Shown: positions 9,145-18,059, counted from the stretch's first letter. The stretch is DNA of 64,000 nt from Stenotrophomonas sp. SAU14A_NAIMI4_8 (GCF_003086695.1 NZ_CP025999.1:4106344-4170343); one strand, 5' to 3'. Program-made: numbers and translations. Notes: generated by a model not told the origin, from the sequence alone.

Positions 9145-9647
9145 ACGCACAGCGCTCGTTGTTCCGCCGCATCATCCCTTCGCCCGCCCTGAGCATCATG
9201 GTGGTGGCGTTCTGGGTGCTGATGTCCGACAGCTTCACCCTGGGCCAGATCGTGCTGGGCCTGGTGCTGGGCGTGGTGGTACCACTGTTCGCCGCGCGCC
9301 TGGACCGCGAATTCGCCCGCATCGGCACGCTGCGGCCGGTGCCCAAGCTGCTGTTCGTCACCCTGTGGGACATCCTGGTGTCCAACATCCGGGTGGCGAT
9401 CCAGGTGCTGGGGCCGGAGAAGAACATCCACCCCGGTTTCATCTGGTTGCCGCTGGATATCGCCAACATCCACGGCATCGCCGCGCTGACCAGCATGATC
9501 ACCCTGACCCCCGGCACGGTGTCGGCTGCGTTGAGCGACGACCGCCGTTTCCTGCTGGTGCACGTGCTGCACCTGGACGACCCGCAGGAGCTGATCGACA
9601 CGATCAAGCGCCGTTACGAAGCCCCGTTGATGGAGATCTTCCCATGA
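9141..9647 (+). CDS. phaE: Cation:H+ antiporter subunit E
   Basis: 168-residue MnhE-family subunit with two N-terminal membrane helices and a soluble C-terminal part. The family block LTSMITLTPGTVSAALSDD is intact, as is the DDPQELIDTIKRRYE end segment. The start at 9141 overlaps the phaD stop. The role of E within the complex is structural/assembly by homology; no catalytic residues are known. Confidence 0.94.
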   Translation: MNAQRSLFRRIIPSPALSIMVVAFWVLMSDSFTLGQIVLGLVLGVVVPLFAARLDREFARIGTLRPVPKLLFVTLWDILVSNIRVAIQVLGPEKNIHPGFIWLPLDIANIHGIAALTSMITLTPGTVSAALSDDRRFLLVHVLHLDDPQELIDTIKRRYEAPLMEIFP

Positions 9648-9928
9648 CTGGATTCCAGATCATCCAGACCACCCTGGTGGTGTGCATGCACGTGGTCGGC
9701 CTGGCCATGCTGCTGGCTACCTGGCGCCTGCTGCGCGGGCCCACCGTGCCCGACCGCATCCTGGCGCTGGACACCCTGTCGGTGACCGCCATCGCCGAAC
9801 TGATGCTGTTCGGCATGTACCTGAACTCGGCCATCTACTTCGAAGCGGCGCTGGTGATCGCCATGCTGGGCTTCGGCAGCACGGTGGTGCTGAGCAAGTT
9901 CGTGCTGCGGCGGGACATCGTCGAATGA
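9644..9928 (+). CDS. phaF: Cation:H+ antiporter subunit F
   Basis: 94-residue MnhF-family protein with three hydrophobic helices and the family signature RGPTVPDRILALDTLS. In some bacteria this family transports bile salts or Na+, but here its place inside the pha operon fixes it as the F subunit. Four-base overlaps with both neighbours. Confidence 0.94.
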   Translation: MTGFQIIQTTLVVCMHVVGLAMLLATWRLLRGPTVPDRILALDTLSVTAIAELMLFGMYLNSAIYFEAALVIAMLGFGSTVVLSKFVLRRDIVE

Positions 9929-10311
9929 TCACCTTCATCCAGATTGCGCTGTCGGTGCTGCTGCTGTTCGGCTGCTTCTTCATCCTGGTGGGCGCGCTGG
10001 GGCTGGTGAAGCTGTCCACCTTCTTCAAGCGCCTGCATGCGCCGACCAAGGCCAGCACGCTGGGCGTGGGCTGCGTGCTGGTGTGTTCGGTGTGCTACCA
10101 CATCTTCCTGGGCCAGGACCCGCAGCCGCGCGAGCTGCTGATTACCGTGTTCCTGTTCATCACCGCGCCGATCAGCGCGCACCTGATGGCCAAGGCCGCG
10201 CTGTCGCTGCTGATGGAAACCCGGCCCAGCCTGCCGGGCAACGAACGCGCCGCCGAAGAGCAGTTGCCGCCGCCGGAACCGGAGCGGGAAGAGGAAACCA
10301 CCGCGCGTTGA
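9925..10311 (+). CDS. phaG: Cation:H+ antiporter subunit G
   Basis: 128-residue MnhG-family subunit, three membrane helices, with KLSTFFKRLHAPTKASTLG and FLFITAPISAHLMAKAAL typical of the family. A charged tail (about residues 100-128, Glu/Pro-rich) extends past the core. Last gene of the seven-subunit operon; a GTAG-type repeat pair follows directly, which may help end transcription. Confidence 0.94.
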   Translation: MITFIQIALSVLLLFGCFFILVGALGLVKLSTFFKRLHAPTKASTLGVGCVLVCSVCYHIFLGQDPQPRELLITVFLFITAPISAHLMAKAALSLLMETRPSLPGNERAAEEQLPPPEPEREEETTAR

Positions 10312-10330
10312 GGGTGGGTGCGGTGGGTGC

Positions 10331-10392
10331 GGTAGGTGCCGACCGTTGGTCGGCACGGTTCGATGGTGGGTACCGACCGTTGCCCGGCACGG
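10331..10392. repeat. Two SMAG-type palindromes
   Basis: ggtaggtgccgaccgttggt and a diverged second copy, gggtaccgaccgttgcccgg, in tandem between the convergent phaG and the Ca2+/Na+ exchanger. Confidence 0.7.
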
Positions 10393-10399
10393 TCCTGGA

Positions 10400-11356
10400 T
10401 CACGCGCTGGTCAAGGCGATCTCCAACCCCACCCACGCCACGAACGCGCCCAGCAGGATCGCACCTTCCACGCGGCTGATCTTCAGATCGCCGCGCAGCA
10501 TCGGGTACAGCACCAGGGCGAAAGCCAGCAGCGCCGGCAGTTCCAGGCGCACGAACGAGGCCGGCAGGGCCAGCGGCTGCAGCAGGCCCATCGCGCCGAT
10601 CACCAGCAGCAGGTTCACCACGCTGGAACCCAGCACGTGGCCCAGCACCATGTCGCCGTGGCCACGACGCGCGGCGGCGATGGCTACGGCCACCTCCGGC
10701 AGTGCGGTGCCGATTGCCACCGGCAGCAGGCCCACCAGCAACGGGGACCAGCCCAGGGCGGTGCCGAAGTCCGCCGCCGCACCAACCACCAGGCGCGCGC
10801 CCCAGTACAGTGTCAGCGCGGCGATCAGCACCCGCAGCACGTTCAACGGCAGGCTGGTGCGGCTGAGCGCCGATTCGGCGATGACCGCCTGCACCTCAGG
10901 GCCTTCCAGGCGCCCACGGCGCAGCAGCACGGCCTGCACGACGACGAAGCCGGCTACCAGAACAGCGGCCTCCCAGCGCTGCAGGCCACCATCCAGGCCG
11001 AACACGATCAGCAGCAGCGCAGCGGCCAGCAGTGACCACCACAGCACAGTCTGCAGGCGCGCGCGCAGCAGCAAGGGCGCGGCAATGGCGGCCACGGCCA
11101 GGGTCAGGCCCAGGTTGGCGATGCTGCTGCCCACCGCGTTGCCCAGCGCCAGTTCCGGCTGGCCGGCCAGCAGCGCGCGCGCGTTGACCGCCAGCTCCGG
11201 CAGCGAAGTGGCCACGCCCAACAACAGCAGGCCAGCGGTGAAGGCACTGGCGCCGAAGCGCTGGGCCAGGCCGGAGACAGCCTTGACGATGGAGTCCCCA
11301 CCCAGGGCCAGCAACAGCAGGCCAAGCAGGAACCAGGCAATGGCTATGACGATCAT
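10400..11356 (-). CDS. Calcium/sodium antiporter (CaCA family, YrbG-like)
   Basis: 318-residue inner-membrane exchanger with the two inverted alpha repeats of the CaCA superfamily: LLLGVATSLPELAV (about 44-57, with GNAVGSSIANLGL after it) and LPVAIGTALPEVAV with GHVLGSSVVNLLL in the second half. The acidic residues in each SLPE/ALPE motif bind Ca2+. About ten hydrophobic helices. Converges on the pha operon, so two cation transport systems lie side by side, but there is no sign of shared control. Confidence 0.92.
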   Translation of the reverse strand: MIVIAIAWFLLGLLLLALGGDSIVKAVSGLAQRFGASAFTAGLLLLGVATSLPELAVNARALLAGQPELALGNAVGSSIANLGLTLAVAAIAAPLLLRARLQTVLWWSLLAAALLLIVFGLDGGLQRWEAAVLVAGFVVVQAVLLRRGRLEGPEVQAVIAESALSRTSLPLNVLRVLIAALTLYWGARLVVGAAADFGTALGWSPLLVGLLPVAIGTALPEVAVAIAAARRGHGDMVLGHVLGSSVVNLLLVIGAMGLLQPLALPASFVRLELPALLAFALVLYPMLRGDLKISRVEGAILLGAFVAWVGLEIALTSA

Positions 11357-11428
11357 CGAGCACTCCCCAGCGGTCGTGGCGCGATTCTACGCGCGGCGCC
11401 CCGTCACCGGGGCGCCGCGGATCAAGGT

Positions 11429-12070
11429 TCAGCCGCAGCCTTCGGCGTAATCCACCTGCGGCGTCTTGCCCACCCGCCAGCCGCCCACCTTGCCGTCGGC
11501 GCCCAGCGCGAAGTCGACCACCGCCCCGCCCTCCTGCGCCGGGCGCACCCGCAGGTGCTGGGCCTTGTCGTCGTACTTGTCCGGCACCACGTCGCCGCGA
11601 TCCGGGTACAGGGTCTGCAGCTCGCCCAGGGTCATGCCCACCCGGCCACCGCCGGGGGCCACGATGGCGCTGCTGCGCACGTCGTAGCGCACCAGCGTGC
11701 GGCCTTCGATCATCAGGCGCGGGTCTTCGGCATCCTGCGGGCGCAGGAAGTAGCAGCCGTCATTGCTGTCATCGGCCGGCAGCGGCTTGCCGGCGGCATC
11801 GGTGCCTAGTCCCTGCAGGGGGCTGCCATAGCCGCTGCGCACCTCGGCAATGCCGGCGCCCAGCATCACGCCGCCAAAGCCGTCCAGCCGCGCCGGGCTG
11901 TCACTGCGCGGGTCCACCGGCGAAGCCGTGGCCAGGTCGGCATCGGCGGGCACCGAGGCGTCCTTGGCCGGAGCGGTGGCGGCAGGCTCGGAAGGTGCGG
12001 CCGGCTCCGGCGTGCGGTTGCAGGCGGCCAGCGACAACAGCAGCAGGCCAGCCAGGGGCAGGTGTTTCAT
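11429..12070 (-). CDS. Putative lipoprotein of unknown function
   Basis: 213 residues. The N-terminus MKHLPLAGLLLLSLAAC ends in a lipobox with the acylated Cys at 17, followed by a Pro/Ala-rich linker (about 18-55). The C-terminal domain contains GVMLGAGIAEVRSGYG, CYFLRP and GGRVGMTLGELQTLYPD, arrangements seen in uncharacterised xanthomonad lipoproteins. The ATG at 12070 is chosen because it starts the signal peptide directly. I do not recognise a function. Likely attached to the outer membrane, since Asn rather than Asp follows the Cys. Confidence 0.75.
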   Translation of the reverse strand: MKHLPLAGLLLLSLAACNRTPEPAAPSEPAATAPAKDASVPADADLATASPVDPRSDSPARLDGFGGVMLGAGIAEVRSGYGSPLQGLGTDAAGKPLPADDSNDGCYFLRPQDAEDPRLMIEGRTLVRYDVRSSAIVAPGGGRVGMTLGELQTLYPDRGDVVPDKYDDKAQHLRVRPAQEGGAVVDFALGADGKVGGWRVGKTPQVDYAEGCG

Positions 12071-12192
12071 GGGGGGTTTCCTGGGCAAGGTGTGCAGGCA
12101 CGCTAGCGCAGCGCGCGTGCAGGCGCTGCATTGTCATCGCCGTTTCATGCCGCCCGTTCAGGCTCGGCGTGCACCGACTTGGCTGTCCTTCC

Positions 12193-12711
12193 ATGCAACC
12201 GCGCAAGACCGACCTCGCCCGAACCGCGCTGCAGGCCCACCGCGCGCCGCTGGACATGCGCCAGCGCCGGCTGCTGATCCTGTGCGATGGCCAGCGCAGC
12301 ATTGCCGATCTGACCGGCCTGATCGGCCAGGAGGCACCGGCGATGGTGATCCAGCTGATCCAGGGCGGCTATCTGCAGACCGGGCCGGAAACGACAATCG
12401 CTGCACCTCCAGCGGTACCGGTCGCGCGGGACCCTGCACCGGTCCCGGCCGGGGTCGAGCGCCGCCGCTCGCTGGCGGCCGCGCGCATCTACCTGCTGGG
12501 CATTCTGGAAATGCAGCGCAATGCACAGGCCGCAGCGTTGTTCCGCGACCTGCAGCAGGCGCGCGCAGAAGACCAGGTGCTGGCCGTGCTGCGTGCGGCG
12601 CTGGGCGTGCTACCCGGCATGACCTCGGAAGGCTATTGCCAGCGGGTGCGGCAGCGGTTGTTGGAGGCGTTGCCGTTGGAGCATTGCGACGGGTTTGCGG
12701 TCGGCGCGTGA
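12193..12711 (+). CDS. Hypothetical protein, winged-helix-like N-terminus
   Basis: 172 residues, no signal peptide or membrane segment. Residues 18-60 (MRQRRLLILCDGQRSIADLTGLIGQ) look like the start of a small helix-turn-helix or PatG-like domain found in xanthomonad proteins of unknown role; a Pro/Ala linker follows, then a helical C-terminal domain (ARIYLLGILEMQRNAQAAAL). Divergent from the lipoprotein gene, so both may share a promoter region at 12071-12192. Function unknown. Confidence 0.65.
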   Translation: MQPRKTDLARTALQAHRAPLDMRQRRLLILCDGQRSIADLTGLIGQEAPAMVIQLIQGGYLQTGPETTIAAPPAVPVARDPAPVPAGVERRRSLAAARIYLLGILEMQRNAQAAALFRDLQQARAEDQVLAVLRAALGVLPGMTSEGYCQRVRQRLLEALPLEHCDGFAVGA

Positions 12712-12724
12712 TGCGGCGAACGGC

Positions 12725-12891
12725 ATCCACGCATGGCGTGGATCTACTACGCACCGCCCGGTAGATCCACGCCATGCGTGGATACGATGCACCACGGTAG
12801 ATCCACGCCATGCGTGGATGCGACGCACCACGGTAGATCCACGCCATGCGTGGATGCGACGCACCACGGTAGATCCACGCCATGCGTGGAT
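12725..12891. repeat. Tandem SMAG array, one inverted and four direct copies
   Basis: gtagatccacgccatgcgtg followed by gat occurs at 12761, 12797, 12833 and 12869, an exact 36-base period with near-identical 13-base linkers. An inverted copy lies at 12725-12747. The array ends 9 bases from the hmgA stop. Confidence 0.9.
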
Positions 12892-12899
12892 CCGCTCAT

Positions 12900-14198
12900 T
12901 CACCGGAAATTGTTGCGCAACCCGTTCCAGCACTGCTGGTAATCACCCTGGCGGTGCGATGCAGCCAGCGCCTGCGCGCTGGGACGAATCACCGCGCGGG
13001 TTTCGAACATGAAGGCCATGGTGTCCTTGATGACATCGGCCTTGGACAGGTCGGCGTTGGACGCCTTGTCGAAGGTCGGCGCATCTGGGCCATGCCCGCT
13101 CATGCAGTTGTGCAGCGACGCACCGCCGGGCACGAAACCTTCGGCCTTCGCGTCATAGGCGCCGTGCACCAGGCCCATGAATTCGCTGGCGATGTTGCGG
13201 TGGAACCACGGCGGGCGGAACGTGTTCTGCGCCACCAGCCAGCGCGGCGGGAAGATGGCGAAATCCATGTTGCTGGTGCCGGGGGTGTCGCTGGGCGAAT
13301 GCAGCACCAGGAAGATGGACGGGTCCGGGTGGTCGTAGCTGATCGAGCCGATGGTGTTGAAGCGGCGCAGGTCGTAGCGGTACGGCGCGTAGTTGCCGTG
13401 CCAGGCCACCACGTCCAGCGGTGAATGGTCGATGGGCGCGCGCCACAGGCGGCCGTCGAACTTGGCGATCAGCTCGAAGTCGCCGTCGATGTCTTCGAAG
13501 GCGGCATGCGGGGTTTCGAAGTCGCGCGGGTTGGCCAGGCCGTTGGCACCGATCGGGCCCAGGTCGGGCAGCTTCAGCAATGCGCCATGGTTTTCGCACA
13601 CATAGCCGCGGCTGGGGCCGTCGGGCAGCTCGACGCGGAAGCGCACGCCGCGCGGAATCACCGCGATCTGCTGCGGCTCGATCTCGACCACGCCCAGCTC
13701 GGTCAGCAGGCGCAGCGCGCCCAGCTGCGGCACGATCAGCAGTTCGCCATCGGCGCTGTAGAAGTAGCGGCCCACCATGTCACGGTTGGCGGCATACAGG
13801 TGGATGCCCACGCCGGCGTGCGCATCGGGCGAACCGTTGCCACCCATCGTGTACAGGCCTTCGACGAAATCGGTCGGCAGTTCCGGCAGCGGCAGCGGGC
13901 TCCAGCGCAGCTGGTTCGGCGATGCTGGTTGCGCGTTGTAATCGCATTGCAGCCGCGATTGCGCGAACGGGGTGAACTCGCCGTGGGTCACCGCCGGGCG
14001 GATGCGGTACAGCCAGCTGCGGCGGTTGCTGCCGCGCGGCGCGGTGAACGCGGTACCCGACAGCTGTTCGGCGTAGAGGCCATGGGCCACCTTCTGCGGC
14101 GAGTTCTGCCCAACCGGCAGCGCGCCGGGCACGGCCTCGGTGGCGAATTCGTTGCCGAAGCCGGACTGGTAGCCGCGGGCGGTGAGGGCGGTGGACAT
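12900..14198 (-). CDS. hmgA: Homogentisate 1,2-dioxygenase
   Basis: Opens the ring of homogentisate to maleylacetoacetate in tyrosine/phenylalanine breakdown; cytosolic Fe(II) enzyme. The ferrous ligands known from the human enzyme (His335, Glu341, His371) line up with His333, Glu339 and His369 here, in [11 protein letters not shown] and NCMSGHGPD. The N-terminal [13 protein letters not shown] is a family signature. 432 residues is the normal size. ATG at 14198 has a GGAG 8 bases upstream; an upstream in-frame start has no such support. Same strand as hppD, 84 bases downstream of it, so hppD-hmgA is probably one transcript. Confidence 0.97.
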   Translation of the reverse strand: MSTALTARGYQSGFGNEFATEAVPGALPVGQNSPQKVAHGLYAEQLSGTAFTAPRGSNRRSWLYRIRPAVTHGEFTPFAQSRLQCDYNAQPASPNQLRWSPLPLPELPTDFVEGLYTMGGNGSPDAHAGVGIHLYAANRDMVGRYFYSADGELLIVPQLGALRLLTELGVVEIEPQQIAVIPRGVRFRVELPDGPSRGYVCENHGALLKLPDLGPIGANGLANPRDFETPHAAFEDIDGDFELIAKFDGRLWRAPIDHSPLDVVAWHGNYAPYRYDLRRFNTIGSISYDHPDPSIFLVLHSPSDTPGTSNMDFAIFPPRWLVAQNTFRPPWFHRNIASEFMGLVHGAYDAKAEGFVPGGASLHNCMSGHGPDAPTFDKASNADLSKADVIKDTMAFMFETRAVIRPSAQALAASHRQGDYQQCWNGLRNNFR

Positions 14199-14234
14199 GG
14201 GGAGCTCCAGAGAACAGCGATGCCGGAACGGAAA

Positions 14235-14260
14235 GCCGCCGGGCATGGCCCGGCGCTACC
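14235..14260. repeat. Short palindromic repeat (gccgggcatggcccggc type)
   Basis: gccgggcatggcccggcgct between hmgA and hppD; the same element recurs at 28580-28677 and 38871-38892. Confidence 0.7.
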
Positions 14261-14282
14261 GAGGGTGGTGCGTGCGCTGACC

Positions 14283-15395
14283 TTACAGCACGCCGCGGCG
14301 GATCTGGTCGCGCTCGATGCTTTCGAACAGCGCGGTGAAGTTGCCTTCGCCGAAGCCTTCGTTGCCCTTGCGCTGGATGATCTCGAAGAAGATCGGGCCG
14401 ATGCAGTTCTGGGTGAAGATCTGCAGCAGCTTGCGCTGGTGGGTTTCCGGGTCGGCGTCGATCAGGATCTTGTTCCTGGCCAGGCGCGCCACGTCTTCAC
14501 CATGGTTGGGCACGCGCTGGTCGATCACATCGAAATAGGTGTCCGGCGTATCCAGGAAATCCACGCCCTGCGCGCGCATGGCTTCGACGGTTTCATAGAT
14601 GTTGTCGGTGAAGCAGGCGATGTGCTGGATGCCCTCGCCCTTGTACGCGTCCAGGTATTCGTTGATCTGGCTCTTCGGATCGGACGATTCGTTCAGCGGA
14701 ATGCGCACGATGCCGTCCGGTGCGGTCATCGCCTTGGACACCAGGCCGGTCTTCAGGCCCTTGATGTCGAAGTAGCGGATCTCGCGGAAGTTGAACAGGC
14801 GCTCGTAGTAATCCGACCACTGCTGCATGTTGCCGAAGTACAGGTTGTGGGTCAGGTGGTCGATGAAGGTCAGGCCGAAGCCGAACGGGTGCAGGTCCGC
14901 ACCGGGCACGGCTTCGTAGTCGCCATCGAAGATGCTGCCGGCGGCGCCGTAGCGGTCCACCAGGTACAGCATGCAATCGCCGATGCCCTTGATGACCGGC
15001 GCGTTGACGGCCTTGCTGTCCGGCTTGAAGGCCACCGCTTCGGCGCCGTTGCCCAGCGCGGTCTGGTAGACCTCGGCGCCCGGCTTCTGGAAGCGGATGG
15101 CGAAGCCGCAGGCGCAGGGGCCGTGCTTTTCGGCGAAGTCGGCGGCGAACGAGTCGGGGTCTTCGTTGACCAGGAAGTTGACGTCGCCCTGGCGATAGAC
15201 GGTAATCGGGCGCTGCTTGTGCTTGAGCACCGCACTGAAGCCCATCTTGCGGAAGTAATCGTGCAGTTCCTGGCCACGGCCGGCCGGGGCGGCGAATTCG
15301 ACGAACTCGAAACCATCGATGCCCATCGGGTTTTCGAAGGTAGTGACCTGCATGCCGGGGTTCGGGTGCGAGGCGGTCGGGACGGCGGTATTCAT
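14283..15395 (-). CDS. hppD: 4-hydroxyphenylpyruvate dioxygenase
   Basis: Converts 4-hydroxyphenylpyruvate to homogentisate, the substrate of the next gene product. 370 residues with two vicinal-oxygen-chelate domains. The iron site is visible as LTFIDHLTHNLYFG (first His), GIQHIACFTDNI (second His) and GPIFFEIIQRKGNEGFGEGN (Glu). The ATG at 15395 is used because the family starts near this point; longer versions read through the promoter region shared with the divergent MarR gene. Lack of this enzyme blocks tyrosine use and pyomelanin precursor formation. Confidence 0.97.
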   Translation of the reverse strand: MNTAVPTASHPNPGMQVTTFENPMGIDGFEFVEFAAPAGRGQELHDYFRKMGFSAVLKHKQRPITVYRQGDVNFLVNEDPDSFAADFAEKHGPCACGFAIRFQKPGAEVYQTALGNGAEAVAFKPDSKAVNAPVIKGIGDCMLYLVDRYGAAGSIFDGDYEAVPGADLHPFGFGLTFIDHLTHNLYFGNMQQWSDYYERLFNFREIRYFDIKGLKTGLVSKAMTAPDGIVRIPLNESSDPKSQINEYLDAYKGEGIQHIACFTDNIYETVEAMRAQGVDFLDTPDTYFDVIDQRVPNHGEDVARLARNKILIDADPETHQRKLLQIFTQNCIGPIFFEIIQRKGNEGFGEGNFTALFESIERDQIRRGVL

Positions 15396-15487
15396 GGCGT
15401 GGCTCCGAATCGGTGCCGCATCGGCACAAACCAGGTGCGGGCGGGGTTGGACCCGGCGAGAATGCAGGGTACGGACCCAACCTTTAT

Positions 15488-15497
15488 AGTTACAACT
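15488..15497. promoter_or_regulatory. Small palindrome between hppD and the MarR gene
   Basis: agttacaact has 4-base arms around a 2-base centre, within an AT-rich patch (15483-15505) of a 128-base divergent intergenic region. It is placed to bind the neighbouring MarR-type regulator. No footprint-like data; inference. Confidence 0.35.
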
Positions 15498-15524
15498 GAA
15501 ACCACCAGCAAGGTGCACCGCAGC

Positions 15525-16019
15525 ATGAACCCAGCCGATCCCGCCTCCACCCGCGTGCGCGCCTCGCACGTCCTGCTCGACCTGGAACAGTTCCTGCCTT
15601 ACCGGCTGAGCGTGCTGTCCAACCGGGTCAGCGGCAACATCGCCAAGCTGTACGGCGACCGCTATGGCCTGGCCATTCCCGAGTGGCGGGTGATCACCAT
15701 CCTGGCGCTGTACCCGGGCTCGTCGGCCAGCGAGGTGTCCGACCGCACGGCCATGGACAAGGTGGCCGTCAGCCGGGCCGTGGCGCGGCTGCTGGAGCGC
15801 GGCTTCATCAAGCGCGAAACCCATGGCGACGACCGCCGCCGCTCGGTGCTGGCGCTGTCGGCGGCCGGCTTCGAGGTGTACGAAACCATTGCCCCGCTGG
15901 TGATCGAGATCACCCGCAAGCTGATGTCGGTGCTGAGCGAGGAAGAGGAGCAGCTGCTGGAAAAGCTGATCCTGCGGCTGGCCGGCGATGGGCTGGAGCG
16001 GATGGGCGAAGGGGTGTAA
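15525..16019 (+). CDS. MarR-family transcriptional regulator, probably of tyrosine catabolism
   Basis: 164-residue winged-helix repressor. Residues 58-115 form the DNA-binding wing: WRVITILALYPGSSASEVSD, then DKVAVSRAVARLLERGFIKR and the DDRRRSVLALS wing hairpin. Divergent from hppD, whose promoter it presumably controls, as HmgR-like regulators do elsewhere; ligand unknown but a pathway intermediate is likely. ATG at 15525 is the nearest start to the MarR helix. The longer open frame upstream only reflects opposite-strand hppD/hmgA codons. Confidence 0.88.
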   Translation: MNPADPASTRVRASHVLLDLEQFLPYRLSVLSNRVSGNIAKLYGDRYGLAIPEWRVITILALYPGSSASEVSDRTAMDKVAVSRAVARLLERGFIKRETHGDDRRRSVLALSAAGFEVYETIAPLVIEITRKLMSVLSEEEEQLLEKLILRLAGDGLERMGEGV

Positions 16020-16043
16020 CCGCGCCTACCTTGGCGTTGTTCC

Positions 16044-16141
16044 GGGGTCAGAGCCCTTTCCTGCGGAAAGGGATCCGACCCCAAGGCTTCGGTGGGTTTG
16101 GTGGGGTCAGAGCCCTTTCCTGCGGAAAGGGATCCGACCCC
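16044..16141. repeat. Two direct copies of a ggggtcagagccctttcc hairpin repeat
   Basis: Copies at 16044-16082 and 16103-16141, each an imperfect palindrome opening ggggtcagagccctttcc and closing in gaccccc-like sequence. A related perfect version is at 33002-33042. Different family from the GTAG repeats. Confidence 0.8.
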
Positions 16142-16149
16142 GAGCGGGG

Positions 16150-17289
16150 TCAGCTCAGGTGCTTGCGCCGGGCATGGATCCACGGCACGGCCAGGGCGGC
16201 GATGGCGCCGCCGGCAAACCCCAGCGAGGCGGCCACGGTGGCCGCTTCCACCGCGCCCGGCAGGGCCAGCGCGGCGGTGACCAGCAGCAGCGAAGGCAGG
16301 CCGACGAAGGTGCCCAGGAAGAAGGTCCAGCGCGGCGACCAGGTGTTGAGCTGCAACAGGCTGACCGGCTGCCAGGCGTCCCCCGCCGTGTCTTCGGCAA
16401 TCTTCGCCACCACCTTGGCCAGGTCCACTTCCGGCACCAGCTTGCCCGGGCGGGCTGCGGCAATAGCGTCGGCCACTGCGTCCACCGGCGGGAAACTGGC
16501 CGGCCACGCCGCCGGCGCCGCTACGCCATAGGCGGTCAGCAGCGGCACGCTCAGCCACGGGGCCAGCAACGGCCGCAGCTTGCGCCGGCCGTACACGCAC
16601 CAGATCTGCGGCTGGCCGTGGGCGGTCACGCTGTACAACGCCAGTTCGCCCGGCGGCGGATAGCCCAGCATGGTTACCCGCGCGGCCAGGCTGTCCTGGT
16701 CCATGGCACGCAGGAAGCCGGGGCGGCTGCGCCCTTCCTGCATCCAGGCCAGGCCCAACGCGCCCACCAGCCAGGCTTCGGCCACGTCCTTGCTGCCGGC
16801 GCTGGCGCGCTCATCGCTGGCCAGGTACCAGGCCAGCGATTTCGGTTCGGCCACGTCCTGCACGCCCCAGCGGCTGTCATCGCCCAGCACGTGGCGCACC
16901 GGCAGGCGGGCGGGCGCGGTCTCGCCGCGTTCGCCGGTCTGCAGGAACGGCAGCACGCCCTGGATGAAGCTGGACAGATCGATGGCACGCAGGCCACTGC
17001 CCTGCCATTCGGCGGGCAGCAGGCCGGTCAACTGGCCTTCGGCAGCCAGCCGGTCCAGGCGGGCCTTCTGCTCGACCAGTTTCTGCACGGCGCCCTTCAG
17101 CACCACGTTGTCGGGCAGCGCGATCTGCGGCAGGCGGTAGCGCGGCGGCGCCAGGTCCAGCGTGTCTTCGCCGGTACCGGCATCGTCCAGCAGGGTTTCC
17201 TGCGCGGGCAGGCCTACGCCTTCAGGGGCCGCGCCGTCGGCCGGTGTGCTGGCGGGGTCAGGCGATCGGTCGGCGTGGTCGCTGTGCAT
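16150..17289 (-). CDS. Hypothetical protein with C-terminal membrane helices
   Basis: 379 residues, not recognised. The first 50 are disordered and Asp/Pro/Ala-rich. Residues 50-90 include a likely helix (LKGAVQKLVEQKARLDRLAAEG), followed by a large domain with AWLVGALGLAWMQEGRSRPGFLRAMDQ and GQPQIWCVYGRRKLRPLL. The last 60 residues contain two hydrophobic helices (TFFLGTFVGLPSLLLVTAALAL and AATVAASLGFAGGAIAALAV) and a basic end, so a tail-anchored membrane protein is probable. No functional motif was found. Confidence 0.65.
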   Translation of the reverse strand: MHSDHADRSPDPASTPADGAAPEGVGLPAQETLLDDAGTGEDTLDLAPPRYRLPQIALPDNVVLKGAVQKLVEQKARLDRLAAEGQLTGLLPAEWQGSGLRAIDLSSFIQGVLPFLQTGERGETAPARLPVRHVLGDDSRWGVQDVAEPKSLAWYLASDERASAGSKDVAEAWLVGALGLAWMQEGRSRPGFLRAMDQDSLAARVTMLGYPPPGELALYSVTAHGQPQIWCVYGRRKLRPLLAPWLSVPLLTAYGVAAPAAWPASFPPVDAVADAIAAARPGKLVPEVDLAKVVAKIAEDTAGDAWQPVSLLQLNTWSPRWTFFLGTFVGLPSLLLVTAALALPGAVEAATVAASLGFAGGAIAALAVPWIHARRKHLS

Positions 17290-17410
17290 GGGCGCTCCTG
17301 CGGGTGGGGGCCGCAGTCGATTCGACTGAGGTCCTTGCCGTTAGCGGCCATGGGGGGGATTTCTGTAACCGCTTGGCAGTCGAGCGTGCACGGCAGTCGA
17401 GCAGGCAGAG

Positions 17411-17435
17411 CAGTCGAGCATGGCTCGACTCTACA
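17411..17435. repeat. SMAG-type palindrome
   Basis: gcagtcgagcatggctcgac followed by tctac; degenerate half copies lie just upstream (17388-17410). Confidence 0.7.
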
Positions 17436-17447
17436 AGGGGAGCGGGG

Positions 17448-18059
17448 TCAGCGCGGGGGCGCCCACTTTTCCAGGAAGGCGATGAAGCGGGCGCGCTGGT
17501 AGCCCTTGCCTTCGCCCTTGGGCTTTTCCAGTTCGCCGGTGAACTGCGACTGCAGCAGGGTGCCGTCGGCGTCCAGCACGAACAGGTGCGGGTAGCCCTT
17601 CACCTGCGGGTACTGCGACAGGAACGCGGTGTTCTCGTTGTCTTCGCTGTAGTTCACCTTCATCCAGACGAAGTTCGCATCGCGCAGGCGGCGCACTTCG
17701 GCATCGCCCTCGATGAACTTGTCCATCAGGTGGCACCACGAACACCACTCGCCGCCCACGTCCAGAATGATGCGCTTGTTGCCGCGCTGCGCTTCCACCT
17801 TGGCCGTTTCCAGATCGGCCTGCGGGTCGCGGGCCGGGTCGAAGCTGGCGTTGAGGCCGGCAATGGCGGCGATATCAGCCGCCGCCGGGGTGTTGCCCGA
17901 GGCCACCGGCACGCTGGGGTCAGCGGCCGGTGGCTCGGTGGGGCGGGTATCCAGGGGCTGGGTGGGTTCGGCCGGTGCCGGCGGCGGTTGCTGGGAACAG
18001 GCGCTGATCAGCGCTGCACACATCACGGCCACCACGGCCCTGCCGAACGTTGTACCCAT
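17448..18059 (-). CDS. Thioredoxin-fold lipoprotein with a WCSWC motif
   Basis: 203 residues. Signal peptide MGTTFGRAVVAVMCAALISAC with lipobox Cys21, then a Pro-rich linker to about 50, then a thioredoxin-like domain holding VGGEWCSWCHLM (active-site CxxC) and the cis-Pro region KGYPHLFVLDADG. This arrangement is usual for envelope thiol-disulfide or DUF255-like proteins, so it probably acts on disulfides in the periplasm. The ATG at 18059 is preferred over a GTG two codons upstream. It lies 17 bases after the peptide transporter on the same strand and may be co-transcribed with it. Confidence 0.85.
   Translation of the reverse strand: MGTTFGRAVVAVMCAALISACSQQPPPAPAEPTQPLDTRPTEPPAADPSVPVASGNTPAAADIAAIAGLNASFDPARDPQADLETAKVEAQRGNKRIILDVGGEWCSWCHLMDKFIEGDAEVRRLRDANFVWMKVNYSEDNENTAFLSQYPQVKGYPHLFVLDADGTLLQSQFTGELEKPKGEGKGYQRARFIAFLEKWAPPR

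Noticed and set aside
12725..12891. Possible CRISPR array (36-base period)
   Set aside because: The repeat is a SMAG palindrome, the intervening 13-base pieces are near-identical rather than unique, and there are no cas genes.
13425..15524. Long plus-strand frame running into the MarR gene
   Set aside because: The part before 15525 lies opposite hmgA and hppD and shows no protein family; only the MarR portion is real.
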